NCBI RefSeq assembly: GCF_017355525.1
Contig: NZ_CP067395.1
Span: 2,976,001 to 3,040,000, forward strand
Direction of reading: 5' to 3'
DNA from: Lysobacter enzymogenes
GTDB lineage: Bacteria; Pseudomonadota; Gammaproteobacteria; Xanthomonadales; Xanthomonadaceae
Length of the DNA stretch: 64,000 nt
The position numbers and the translations under genes were made by a program. A model generated the notes under the pieces. The model was not told the DNA's origin. It did no database searches and was given only the letters and a program-made list of their open reading frames with translations. Shown piece after piece: positions 42,170 to 51,105 of this stretch (position 1 is the first letter of the stretch; every line of letters begins with the position of its first letter).

Positions 42170-43072
42170 ATGCAACGACGCGATTTTCTGGGCAATGCGA
42201 TGACGCTGATGTTGGTCGCCGGCGCGGGCGCCAGCTTCGGCGCCCACGCGCTGACGGCGGCCGCGCCTGCGGCCGACGACGACCTGCGCGAACGCCTGCG
42301 CAAGCTGGAACAACGCAGCGGCGGCCGCCTCGGCGTGGCGGTGCTGGACACCGGCGACGGACGCCGCTGGGCGATGCGCGGCGACGAGCGCTTTTCGATG
42401 TGCAGCACGTTCAAGCTGCCGCTGGCGGCCGCGGTGCTGCGCGAGGCCGAACTCGGCCGGGTCGACCTGAATGCGAAGCTCGCGGTGCCGTCGGCGGCGC
42501 TGGTGCCGTATTCGCCGGTCACCGAGCCGATCGCCCGCGCCGGCGGCGATGCCAGCGTGGCGCAGCTGTGCGAGGCGATCGTGGTCGCCAGCGACAACAC
42601 CGCGGCCAATCTGCTGCTGCCGCTGGTCGGCGATCCGTCCGGCTTCAACCGCTACCTGCGCGGACTCGGCGACACGGTCACCGCGCTGCACCGCCCCGAA
42701 GGCGTGCCGCTGCGCGCCGGCGATCCCGACGATGTCACCTCGCCCAACGCCATGCTCGGCACGATGCGCAGCGTGCTGCTCGGCGACGCCTTGAACGACG
42801 CCTCGCGCCGCCGCCTGACCGGCTGGCTGATCGCCAGCACGACCGGCCCGACCCGCCTGCGCGCGGGCTTGCCGAAAGACTGGCGCATCGGCCACAAGAC
42901 CGGCAGCGGCGACGGCACCGCCAACGATGTCGCCATCGTCTGGCCCGGGCGGCGCAAGCCGGTGTTGATCGCCAGCTATCTGACCCAAGCCTGGGGCGAC
43001 GACGAGCTGCGCAACTCGGTGCTGGCCGATGTGGCGCGCACGTTGACGGCGCATTGGATCCAGGCCGCTTGA
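42170..43072 (+). CDS. Class A beta-lactamase 2, Tat-exported, altered omega loop
   Basis: This 300-residue paralogue of the preceding enzyme begins with the twin-arginine signal MQRRDFLG. CSTFKLPL (Ser79, Lys82), SDNTAANLLL and HKTGSGDGTAND are intact. The omega loop differs: in place of RNEPELN it reads HRPEGVPLRAGDPDD, two residues shorter. A Glu in R-P-E (Glu177) aligns with Glu166, but the Leu-Asn pair (Asn170) is gone. Hydrolysis, substrate range or deacylation speed could therefore differ. The gene looks intact and has its own promoter and strong ribosome site, so it is probably expressed. Confidence 0.9.
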   Translation: MQRRDFLGNAMTLMLVAGAGASFGAHALTAAAPAADDDLRERLRKLEQRSGGRLGVAVLDTGDGRRWAMRGDERFSMCSTFKLPLAAAVLREAELGRVDLNAKLAVPSAALVPYSPVTEPIARAGGDASVAQLCEAIVVASDNTAANLLLPLVGDPSGFNRYLRGLGDTVTALHRPEGVPLRAGDPDDVTSPNAMLGTMRSVLLGDALNDASRRRLTGWLIASTTGPTRLRAGLPKDWRIGHKTGSGDGTANDVAIVWPGRRKPVLIASYLTQAWGDDELRNSVLADVARTLTAHWIQAA

Positions 43073-43230
43073 ATGCCTCCGCGCGTGCGCGGTTGCGCGC
43101 GCACGGCCGGTCGCCAGCGATGCGCGGCAAGGCGGACCGGCGAGCCGGACAAACCCGCAGCAGGCGGGTTTAGAATCGGGATCCAAGCACGCCGCGCGCC
43201 GCCCGCGCGGCGCGCGCCACAAGGAACCGC

Positions 43231-45339
43231 ATGTCCCGCAAGCCCTGGATTCTGCTCGTCGCCGCCGTCACCGGTGTCGCCCTCGCCGCGACCTTCCTGC
43301 TTCCGTCCAAGCCCGGCGCGCTGCTCGCGCTCAAGCCCGCACAGCCGCCGCCGACCCAGTACGACTGGAGCGCGCAGGTGGAATGGATCGCCGGCGACGG
43401 CGTGCGCGGTTTGCGCAACGGCACGGCGAAACAGGCGCGGCTCGACGATCCCTACGGCCTGGTGCGCACCAACGACGGCACGCTGTACTTCAGCGATGCC
43501 GGCGACAACAACCGCATCCGCCTGCTGACGCCCGACGGGCGCGTGGCGACGGTGGCCGGTTCGAAGGAAGGCTTCGCCGACGGCATCGGTCTGGCGGCGG
43601 CGTTCAATACGCCGTCGGGGCTGGCCCTGGACGGCGACGGCAACCTGTATGTCGCCGACACCGGCAACCACGCCATCCGCAAGATTTCCAGACAAGGCGC
43701 GGTGACCACGCTGGCCGGCGACGGCACGCCCGGCTATCGCGACGGCGCCGGCGCGCAGGCGCAGTTCGACGGGCCGATGGGCGTGGCGGTGAGCCGGCGC
43801 GGGCGCGTGTTCGTCGCCGATACGTACAACGACCGCATCCGCGTGATCGAACCCGACGGCACCGTCAGCACGCTGGCCGGCAACGGCCGGCCGGGTTTGG
43901 CCGACGGCGCCGCGGCGATCGCCCAATTCGATACGCCGACCGCGCTGGCTTTAGACGCGCAAGGGCTGCTGTGGGTCGCCGACACGCGCAACAAGGCGCT
44001 GCGCCGGGTCGAACCCGACGGCGACGTGTCGACGCTGAATTTAGTGCCGAGCACGAGCGGCGCAGGTCCGCTGGCGCGCCCGGCAGCGCTGGCGATCACC
44101 CACGACGGCCTGTTGTATGTCGCCGATCAGGCGATGGGCATGACCTTCCAGATCCGTCGCGACGGCAATTGGGTGGTGCTCAGCGGCGACACCCAGGACC
44201 AGCGTTTGTCGCGCCCGGCCGGCCTCGCGCTCAGCGACGACGGTTCGCTGTACGTCACCGATGCGACCAGCCATCGCCTGCACCGCATCGCGCCCGCCGC
44301 GCCGGCGGTGGCGCCGCTGGCCAACGGTCCGGTCGGGCCGGCCGACGACGATCCGCTGCCCGACACCGCCGGCCGTTGGCCGCTGAAACCGCAGGACGGC
44401 TGGCACGAAGTCGTCGGCACGCTCGGCGAAGTGCGCGGCGACGGCGGCGGCGAAGCGCGCCATCACTTGCACGGCGGGCTCGACATCCGCGGCGACATCG
44501 GCCAAGCGGTGCTGGCCATCGCCGACGCCAAGGTGTCCGCGCCGGTGGCCTCGTGGGGCTTCGGCAACCTCGGCGAAGGCGCCGAGCTCGGGCGCCTGTC
44601 CTACATCCACATGCGCGTGGGCCGCAGCGCGCGCGGCGAACTGTTCGACACCGAACGCTTCAAGCCGGTCTACGGCGACGACGGCGAACTCGCGCGCCTG
44701 CGCCTGCGCCGCGGCGCGCGCTTCGTCGTCGGCGACACCCTCGGCACGATCAACCCGATGGCGCACGTGCACCTGAGCCTGGGCCCGAGCGGCTACGAGC
44801 GCAACGCGATCGCGCTGAATTTCGTCGGTTACGCCGATCACGTGCCGCCGCGGCTGGAACGCATCGAACTGATCGACGCGCTCGGCCAGCCGCTGAAGGA
44901 CAAGCGCGACGGCCGCCTGCTGGTGTCGCGCGCGCTGTCGGGCCTGCAGATCGTCGCCGAAGGCTGGGACCAAGTCGACGACAACCTTCCGCGTCGCCGC
45001 CTTGGCCTGTACACGCTGGGTTATCAATGGCTCGACGCCGCGGGCCAGCCGCTGCCGGGCTACGAAACCCCGCGCATGAACATCGAATTCGACAAGCTGC
45101 CGCCGGACGACGCCACCCAGACGATCTACGCGCCGGGCAGCGGCATCACCGTGCACGGCAGCGCGATCACCCGCTTCCGCTACGTGCTCAGCAACCGCGT
45201 GCGCGGCGGGCGGGTCGAGCAAGGCCTGTGGCTGCCGAGCGAGTTGGCGGCCGGCGACTACCTGCTGCGGGTCAGCGCGCGCGACTACAGCGGCAACGAA
45301 GCCGGCGGGCGGCGCGAGCTGGCGGTGCGGGTGCAGTGA
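43231..45339 (+). CDS. NHL-repeat propeller fused to an M23-like domain
   Basis: This 702-residue envelope protein starts with a signal anchor (residues 5-25). Residues 45-370 are NHL propeller blades, recurring as DPYGLVRTNDGTLYFSDAG, TPSGLALDGDGNLYVADTGN and GPMGVAVSRRGRVFVADTYN. Residues 385-540 resemble M23/LytM metallopeptidases: HEVVGTLGEVRGD, HHLHGGLDIRGDIGQAVLAI with the His-x3-Asp pair, SYIHMRVGR and HVHLSLGP with the His-x-His pair, so zinc ligands are present. The remaining C-terminal part looks like beta-sandwich modules. It may act on or sense cell wall. AAGGA 6 bases before the ATG supports the start. Confidence 0.8.
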   Translation: MSRKPWILLVAAVTGVALAATFLLPSKPGALLALKPAQPPPTQYDWSAQVEWIAGDGVRGLRNGTAKQARLDDPYGLVRTNDGTLYFSDAGDNNRIRLLTPDGRVATVAGSKEGFADGIGLAAAFNTPSGLALDGDGNLYVADTGNHAIRKISRQGAVTTLAGDGTPGYRDGAGAQAQFDGPMGVAVSRRGRVFVADTYNDRIRVIEPDGTVSTLAGNGRPGLADGAAAIAQFDTPTALALDAQGLLWVADTRNKALRRVEPDGDVSTLNLVPSTSGAGPLARPAALAITHDGLLYVADQAMGMTFQIRRDGNWVVLSGDTQDQRLSRPAGLALSDDGSLYVTDATSHRLHRIAPAAPAVAPLANGPVGPADDDPLPDTAGRWPLKPQDGWHEVVGTLGEVRGDGGGEARHHLHGGLDIRGDIGQAVLAIADAKVSAPVASWGFGNLGEGAELGRLSYIHMRVGRSARGELFDTERFKPVYGDDGELARLRLRRGARFVVGDTLGTINPMAHVHLSLGPSGYERNAIALNFVGYADHVPPRLERIELIDALGQPLKDKRDGRLLVSRALSGLQIVAEGWDQVDDNLPRRRLGLYTLGYQWLDAAGQPLPGYETPRMNIEFDKLPPDDATQTIYAPGSGITVHGSAITRFRYVLSNRVRGGRVEQGLWLPSELAAGDYLLRVSARDYSGNEAGGRRELAVRVQ

Positions 45340-45357
45340 CGCCCGCGCCGCGCGCGC

Positions 45358-45873
45358 TCACTCGAACGGGTTGGGATCCTGCGGGCCGGTGCCGGCGAGT
45401 TCCGGCGCGGACGGCGACAGCTTGAACGAGGCGCTGTCGAAGCGTTGCGCATCGACCCGGTTCAGGCGCTGACGCTTGACCTTGTCGACCTTCGCGGTCA
45501 CGCCTTCGACGTAGTAGGTCTGGCCGGGCTCGGCCAACAGGCGCAGCGGCTCGCCGTCGCCTTCGGCCAGCGCGAAGGCGTGTTCGCCCGGCGTCACGCT
45601 GATCGCCGCGTACTGGCCGAAGCGCAGGCTGGCTAGGCTGGCGTCGCCGTCGCGCACTTCGAAGATCTGGCGGTTGCCCCAGAACGGCACGTCCCGGTAG
45701 AACACCACCAGCGCCTGGCCTGGTTCCGGCGCGGCGAGCTTGAGCGGGCCGTGGCGCTGGCCGGCGACGGTCGCGGAAATCGCGTCGTTGATGACCATCT
45801 GCATCTGCGCCTGGGCGCCGCCGGCGACGAGCAGGGCCGCCGCGAGCGCGGCGGCGCGGAGTGGATTCTTCAT
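45358..45873 (-). CDS. Exported hypothetical protein
   Basis: This 171-residue protein has a signal peptide (MKNPLRAAALAAALLVAGGAQAQ). The mature domain is rich in beta strands (GQALVVFYRDVPFWGNRQIF, YAAISVTPGEHAFALAEGDG, GQTYYVEGVTAK) and resembles the group of small secreted proteins with a PEGA/DUF2846-like strand pattern. No function is known. It converges with the NHL gene, with 18 bases between stops. AGGGGGA about 7 bases before the ATG supports the start. Confidence 0.68.
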   Translation of the reverse strand: MKNPLRAAALAAALLVAGGAQAQMQMVINDAISATVAGQRHGPLKLAAPEPGQALVVFYRDVPFWGNRQIFEVRDGDASLASLRFGQYAAISVTPGEHAFALAEGDGEPLRLLAEPGQTYYVEGVTAKVDKVKRQRLNRVDAQRFDSASFKLSPSAPELAGTGPQDPNPFE

Positions 45874-46077
45874 GCGGTGTTCCCCCTGAATGCGCATCCG
45901 CGACGCGGACGCGCCGGCAGTCTAGCCCAGCGCGAGGCGCTTGCCGACACGCCGCGCGCGATCCCGCCGCGCGCAATGTTGCAAGGCGATGACACGGAAT
46001 ATCGGGAGTCGCCCTAGCTATCGGCGGCGCTGCGCGCTTGCTGTAATCGCGCTCTCCCCACAGCTCCCACGGCGACC

Positions 46078-48972
46078 ATGGGCTTCCCGACTCTCGACGG
46101 CGTCCCGGCTTATCTGCGTTTCCCGCAACAGGCGCCCGCGCCGCCCCCGCCTCCGCCGCCGCAACCTCAGGAACAAGTGCACGAGGTGACGCACGGCGAA
46201 AGCCTGTCGTCGATCGCCAAGAAGTACAGCACGCCCGAGGCGCCGGTCAGCGCCGAGCAGATCGCGCAACGCAACGGCATCGAAGTCGGCGAGCTCAAGC
46301 CCGGCCAGCAGCTGATCGTGCCGACGATCAAGCAGCACGCCGAGCCCAGGCCCGCGGCCAACGCCACGCCGCAGCAAGACGCGACCAACGCGGCGATGGA
46401 CCAGCATCTCACCGCCGGCGACAACCTGTCGGCGTTCACTTCGCATTACCAAGGCCCGCGCAACGACGAGGGTTACCAGAGCACGCGCGGCGGTTACCAG
46501 AATCTGGTGACCCGTAGCGGCGAGGACCTGAACACCGCCGTCGCAGCCGAAGTGCGCGCGGCGTACGACGCGCAGCCGCATCCGCCGGGCCAGAGCTTCG
46601 ACGCCGCCGCGGCGAAGCAGTACGGCGCCGACGTGGTCAAGCGCTTCGACAACGATCCGGCGGCCAAGGCTGCGGCGCAGGGCGCGGTCGACAAGTTCGT
46701 CATCGCCACCGAAGTCGACGGCGCGCTGAGCGCGGCCAACCGCGCGCCCGACGCCAAGGGCGCGGTCGCCGCGCTCAACGATCAGCTGCCCAAGCTCAGC
46801 GCCGAAGCGCGCAGCGAGCTGTTGTCGAGCCCCGGCTTCGATACGTTGCTGAAGAACAAGATCGGCCCCGAATTCACCGGCCCGCTGCAGGGCGAGCCGT
46901 GGCGCGACGGCCGCATGGGGCCCAGCGCCAAGCCGATGGAGAGCCTGCAGAAGCTTGAGAAGCTGGTCGAGAACGCCGACCCGGCGCTGGCGCAGAAGCT
47001 CGCCGAACACGGCAGCGACGCGCTGACCGATTTCTTCGCCCGCGCCGAGAACGACGGCTACAGCATCCGCCTCGGCATCGAAGGCACGCGTTCGTTGGTG
47101 CACATCGCCGGCAAGCTCGGCGGCCCGGCGGAAGCCGGTTCCACCTTGAGCAAACTGGCGCAGCTGCCGATCGACGCGAGCCAGTTGCACATGGCCGTCG
47201 CCGAAGGCGCGCGCCCGGACCTGCTGCTCGCCATCGCCCAGGCCGGCGGCGGCAGCCGGGTCATGGATTCGGCGACCCAGGGCGTGCAGATGTACGCCGG
47301 CTCGGTCAAGGGCGATGTCGACGCGCTGGCCAAGGAAACCGACGAGCTGACCTGGCTCATCAGCAACCACGGCGGTTCGATGACGCCGGCCCAGCTCGAC
47401 CAGGCGATCAAGGACTACACCAAAGCCAAGGGCCCGGACTGGGAAAAGAAGGTCGCCGACCTGGAAAACAAGGTCGCCGGCGAAGGCCGCACCCTGCTCG
47501 ACCAGATCGATGCGCTGCGCAGCGCCGGTTCCGGCCAGTCGGGCGAGGCGCAGAAGGCCATCGACGCGATCATGGCCGACCCCAAGTCGTCGTACGCGAT
47601 CAGCCTGGCGCTGAAGAAGCATCCCGACTACATCGACACCACCGCCGGCAAGCGCCTGATGCAGAGCCTGGCCTACGACGCCAAGCTCGGCGAGCAAGGC
47701 ATCAAGCTCGGCAAGGAACTGGTCAACGCCTACATCCGCACCGACGTGCTCGACGCCGCGCACGGCTACGACCCGGCCAACGCCGCCAGCATCCGCCAGG
47801 CCGAGCAGGCGATCGACAAGCTCAAGAATCCGGCGCTGATCAAGCTGCTCGGCATGGACACCGAGGGCAGCAAGTATCAGAACTACATCAAGCTGGTCGA
47901 CCAGCTGAAGACCACGCTGCCCGCGGCCGGCGACGGCACCGAGCAGATCGTGGCCAAGCTCAAGACCCACGCCGATGCGATGAACAACATCGACGACCGC
48001 CTCACCGCCGAGGGCTACAAGCCGACCTTCGAGAAGAACCAGCCTGCGGGGCAGTTGCTGCGCATGGTCGGCATCGGCTTCGCCACCGTCGGCTTCGTCA
48101 ATTCGGCGAGCAAGGCGCAGGACGGGCAGATCAACAAGAACGATCTGAAAGCCATCGTCGATGCCGCTGGCCTCGGCCAGAAGGGCACCGAGCTCGCGGT
48201 CGGCCTGGGACTGGTGGTGGAAGATTCCACACTCGGCCGCTTCGGCGCGGGCAACAAGCTCAACGGCCAGAGCATCGACCCGGGTCGCCTCGGCCGCGCC
48301 GACCGCGTGTTCGGCTATCTCTCGGCCGGCTTCGATTACTACAACGCCGGCGAGCAGTTCCTGTCCAAGAACGGCGACCCGGTCAAGGGCGGGCTGTACC
48401 TCGCCAGCGGCGTCGGCGGCACGATGGCGGCGCTGTCGGGCACCAGCTTCGCCGCATCGCTCGGCGCGGGCAGCTGGGCCGGACCGGTCGGCATCGCCTT
48501 GGTCGCGATCGCGACGATCGGTTTAGGCATCAAGGACCGCGTCGACCAGTCGAACATCCATATGAACGACACCTCGGCCGCGTTCCTCAAGCATTCGGAC
48601 TTCAACGAAGCCGCGTCGAAGGCACTGGTCGATCAAAGCGGCGAAGGCTGGAGCCCGGTGCCGCTGCTGGTGCGTTACGCCGAAGCCAAGGGCTACAAGC
48701 TCGACGACGCCGGCCAGCGGCAGAAGTTCGTCGACTGGGTCAACGGCATGCCGGCCGACAAGCTCGACAAGCTGCGCGATCAGCTGCACTACACGCTCGA
48801 CGATTTCGACGGCGATGTGTCGAAGCTCGGTACCGATGCCACGGTGTATCGCCCGGAGACTTACATCAACTCGGGCGGGTTCCCGGCCAAGGTGTACGCG
48901 AACGCGAGCACGGTCGGGCATCTGGATGCGATCGTGCGCGATTTCGGCATCGCGGATTTGCCGCACGCTTGA
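46078..48972 (+). CDS. Large LysM-domain protein, putative secreted effector
   Basis: This 964-residue protein has no signal peptide. A proline run (about residues 20-30) precedes one LysM domain (residues 35-85: VTHGESLSSIAKKYSTPEAP, IAQRNGIEVGELKPGQQLIV). A long helical body follows (90-650). Two Gly/Ala-rich hydrophobic stretches (about 661-680 and 771-817) could insert in a membrane. The last 100 residues are charged. LysM binds peptidoglycan or chitin-type glycans. Size, missing signal and internal hydrophobic patches suggest a toxin or translocator sent out by a specialised secretion system; the resemblance to HrpK/HrpF-type proteins is only general. No XVIPCD is present. Confidence 0.78.
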   Translation: MGFPTLDGVPAYLRFPQQAPAPPPPPPPQPQEQVHEVTHGESLSSIAKKYSTPEAPVSAEQIAQRNGIEVGELKPGQQLIVPTIKQHAEPRPAANATPQQDATNAAMDQHLTAGDNLSAFTSHYQGPRNDEGYQSTRGGYQNLVTRSGEDLNTAVAAEVRAAYDAQPHPPGQSFDAAAAKQYGADVVKRFDNDPAAKAAAQGAVDKFVIATEVDGALSAANRAPDAKGAVAALNDQLPKLSAEARSELLSSPGFDTLLKNKIGPEFTGPLQGEPWRDGRMGPSAKPMESLQKLEKLVENADPALAQKLAEHGSDALTDFFARAENDGYSIRLGIEGTRSLVHIAGKLGGPAEAGSTLSKLAQLPIDASQLHMAVAEGARPDLLLAIAQAGGGSRVMDSATQGVQMYAGSVKGDVDALAKETDELTWLISNHGGSMTPAQLDQAIKDYTKAKGPDWEKKVADLENKVAGEGRTLLDQIDALRSAGSGQSGEAQKAIDAIMADPKSSYAISLALKKHPDYIDTTAGKRLMQSLAYDAKLGEQGIKLGKELVNAYIRTDVLDAAHGYDPANAASIRQAEQAIDKLKNPALIKLLGMDTEGSKYQNYIKLVDQLKTTLPAAGDGTEQIVAKLKTHADAMNNIDDRLTAEGYKPTFEKNQPAGQLLRMVGIGFATVGFVNSASKAQDGQINKNDLKAIVDAAGLGQKGTELAVGLGLVVEDSTLGRFGAGNKLNGQSIDPGRLGRADRVFGYLSAGFDYYNAGEQFLSKNGDPVKGGLYLASGVGGTMAALSGTSFAASLGAGSWAGPVGIALVAIATIGLGIKDRVDQSNIHMNDTSAAFLKHSDFNEAASKALVDQSGEGWSPVPLLVRYAEAKGYKLDDAGQRQKFVDWVNGMPADKLDKLRDQLHYTLDDFDGDVSKLGTDATVYRPETYINSGGFPAKVYANASTVGHLDAIVRDFGIADLPHA

Positions 48973-48984
48973 TCCGCAAGCGGC

Positions 48985-49016
48985 CTTGAGGCGACGCCGG
49001 ACGGCGGCGCCTCAAG
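48985..49016. terminator. Bidirectional hairpin terminator
   Basis: A 9-bp outer stem (48985-48993 with 48908+100 offset, that is 49008-49016 region ending CTCAAG) and a 5-bp inner stem around CGCCG-GA-CGGCG form one long hairpin between the convergent LysM and 154-residue protein genes. It overlaps the latter's stop codon (49012-49014). Confidence 0.6.
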
Positions 49017-49476
49017 CCGTGGTCCACCATTTAAACCACAGATACTGGTGATCGAGCGCTGCGATGATTTCTACGTGGTTCCAGTCGCGATGAAGGCACA
49101 AGCCGTCCTTCCAGCCGTCGAGATCGCGGATATAGGCTGGCAGATCCCTTCTCAGCGAACCGCTGTACTCCGCCACGACACGCGCGAATTCTTCGCGCGA
49201 AATCCGTTCGCACACTGCGGACTCGATGCCGATGCCCTCTGCATCGGGCAGCTCCGTCGGCGATATGGGCTGGAGATAAATGGAGGTGGCGCAGTAGGCG
49301 GACATCCAAAAATGCAACGGGCTTAGAAAGTCCTCTCGCGAGCCGTATCCCAACTCGAGTTGCTGCTCGCTGCCACTGGGGAAGTCGCGGCAGTCGAATT
49401 CGTGAATATGCAGCGTTTCGGGCGCCGCCGGCGGCTGCGAGCGCCAGTTGGCCAGCAGATGAGCGTGGTCGAACAT
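49012..49476 (-). CDS. Hypothetical protein convergent with the LysM gene
   Basis: This 154-residue soluble, acidic protein is Trp/Tyr-rich (SPLHFWMSAYCATSIYLQPI, DGLCLHRDWNHVEIIAAL, YLWFKWWTT). It has no signal peptide. No family is recognised; its size and composition resemble SMI1/SUKH-like or other small immunity-type proteins, but no diagnostic motif is present. It lies tail-to-tail with the large LysM protein gene and shares its terminator hairpin. Confidence 0.62.
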   Translation of the reverse strand: MFDHAHLLANWRSQPPAAPETLHIHEFDCRDFPSGSEQQLELGYGSREDFLSPLHFWMSAYCATSIYLQPISPTELPDAEGIGIESAVCERISREEFARVVAEYSGSLRRDLPAYIRDLDGWKDGLCLHRDWNHVEIIAALDHQYLWFKWWTTA

Positions 49477-49530
49477 CGCTTCAGAATTCCTCGCGGCCGC
49501 GGCGGGCGGCATGATCGCACGCCTGCGAGT

Positions 49531-50691
49531 TCAACGCCCGGCCACGCCGATCGCTGCCGGCGCGCCGTTTTCGAACACCACCGGCGCGCCGGCCGGCTTC
49601 AGGGTGTCGCCTTCGATCCGCAGCACATGCAGCGCGCGGTCGTCGATGCTCTGCGCCAGCACGGTCGCGTTGTCGTCGCCGAACGCCACGCCTTCGGCCC
49701 AGGCGCCGATCGGCGCGGCGGCGACGCGGCGCAAGCGGCGGTCTTCGATCTTCAGCAGCACCACCAGACTGTGCGGCGAATGCCAGGGATGGCTGGCCGG
49801 GCGGTTGCTCATGTTCTGCACCGCGGCCGCAGCAAAGCGGCCGTCGGGCGAGCAGGCCACGTCCTCGGGCGCGGAGCCGACCGCGACGGTATCGATCACG
49901 CGCGGCCTGGCGCCGGCCAGATCGATCAGGCTGACCGTATCGATGTCGCCGTTGCCGTTGTCGGGAATGCCGAAGTTGCCGACCACGGCCAGATCGGCGC
50001 CGCAGTAGGCGACGGTGAACGGGGTGACGCCCGCGACCATGTCGCGCACCGCCGGCTGCACGATGCGGCCGTCGCGCCAGTCGTACAGCGACACGCGCTG
50101 GGCGTCGGGCTGGGCGACCAGCAGACGCTTGCCGTCGGGTGCGAACGCGCTCGACAGCGGGCCGGTGTTCGGCGCCAGGGTCAGTTTTCCGGCGATGGCG
50201 GCGCGGCGCTTGTCGATCGACAGATAGACGAAGCCGTTGTCGGGATTCGACGACACCAGCGCGGTCGTGCCGCTGCGGTCGAACTTGACCGACGAGGGCC
50301 GCACGCCGAGCGCGAGGGTTTGCACGAGCTTCGGCGTCTTGCCCGACAGGTCCACGACCGAGAGCCGGTCGTCGGCGGCGTAACGCTTGGGATCGGCCGG
50401 ATCGAGCCTCGTCGACGCTGCCACCAGCGCCAGATCGCCGCGCGGCGACACCGCGATGGAGGTCGGCGGGCCGAGATAGCTGGTCGGCACGGCGACTTCG
50501 CCGAGCTTGCGCAACTGCCCGTGTTCGAGCCGGAAGAACGCGGCCGAGTCGGCGGCGGGCTGGTCCGGAATCGCGCCTTCGCCGTTGCGCAGGATCACTT
50601 TGGCGTCGACCGCCACGCCGATGGTTTGCGCGCCGGCGCACAGCGGCGACAAGGCCAGGGCGAGCGCGAACGCTAACGGTTTGCACGGCAT
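49531..50691 (-). CDS. Exported beta-propeller protein
   Basis: This 386-residue protein has a signal peptide (residues 1-21, ending AGAQ) and seven or so propeller blades of the YVTN/lactonase type: TSIAVSPRGDLALVAAST, PSSVKFDRSGTTALVSSNPD, SSAFAPDGKRLLVAQPDAQ, and PEDVACSPDGRFAAAAVQN. No catalytic residues of 6-phosphogluconolactonase can be confirmed. Such proteins often bind other proteins or quinones in the periplasm. It is divergent from the osmC-like gene, with a repeat pair in the 414-base gap. Confidence 0.75.
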   Translation of the reverse strand: MPCKPLAFALALALSPLCAGAQTIGVAVDAKVILRNGEGAIPDQPAADSAAFFRLEHGQLRKLGEVAVPTSYLGPPTSIAVSPRGDLALVAASTRLDPADPKRYAADDRLSVVDLSGKTPKLVQTLALGVRPSSVKFDRSGTTALVSSNPDNGFVYLSIDKRRAAIAGKLTLAPNTGPLSSAFAPDGKRLLVAQPDAQRVSLYDWRDGRIVQPAVRDMVAGVTPFTVAYCGADLAVVGNFGIPDNGNGDIDTVSLIDLAGARPRVIDTVAVGSAPEDVACSPDGRFAAAAVQNMSNRPASHPWHSPHSLVVLLKIEDRRLRRVAAAPIGAWAEGVAFGDDNATVLAQSIDDRALHVLRIEGDTLKPAGAPVVFENGAPAAIGVAGR

Positions 50692-51105
50692 GGGCGATTC
50701 TCCGGAGGGATCGCCCGATGATCGGCACGGCGGCGGGGCGGTTCCTACTGTCGAAGGTCATCTTTGTGCGGTGATGCACGGTCGGGAGGCCATCGTTGCC
50801 GGCGATGGGCAGTTCGCAAGCGGTCTTCGCGCGCGAAAAGCCCGCTCCGCCGCTCCATGACGAAGCAGCAGGAATCCGCGCCCTCGCCTACCGTCATCCC
50901 CGCGAAAGCGGGGATCCAGAGACTTCAGAGCCATGCCGCGATGAAGCCCTGGATCCCCGCTTTCGCGGGGATGACGGGGGTGTGGGTTTCGGCGACGGTC
51001 GGGCGTTCGCCGCATGGGACGCTGCATGCGGCCCCGCCCCCTGTCGCCGCGGCCGCATCGGCCTTACTGTCGACACCGCCCCGCCATCTGTTCCCTGGAG
51101 TCCGC
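50692..51105. other. Divergent gap between propeller and OsmC genes
   Basis: This 414-base gap holds a palindromic repeat pair (50891-50977) in its middle. The remaining sequence should contain two promoters, but no clear -35/-10 pair is seen. No coding frame is convincing. Confidence 0.45.
50891..50977. repeat. Paired 29-bp palindromic repeat of a second family
   Basis: Perfect 29-base arms (50891-50919, 50949-50977) of the form CCGTCATCCCCGCGAAAGCG...; each arm also contains its own hairpin CCCCGCGAAAGCGGGG. This unit is seen between genes in many proteobacteria and differs from the TGTAGGAGC family elsewhere in the window. Confidence 0.88.

Noticed and set aside
37567..43072. LysR gene at 37567 as an AmpR-type regulator of the beta-lactamases
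   Set aside because: It is divergent from the MFS exporter and several genes away from the beta-lactamases; nothing links it to them.
43073..43230. ATG-initiated frame starting at 43073
   Set aside because: It overlaps the NHL gene out of frame; the GC-rich translation is Arg/Pro-rich and has no family features.
46078..48972. XVIPCD in the LysM protein
   Set aside because: The C-terminal 120 residues lack the HPLY, GLxxID and FAVQG patterns seen in the effector at 30652.
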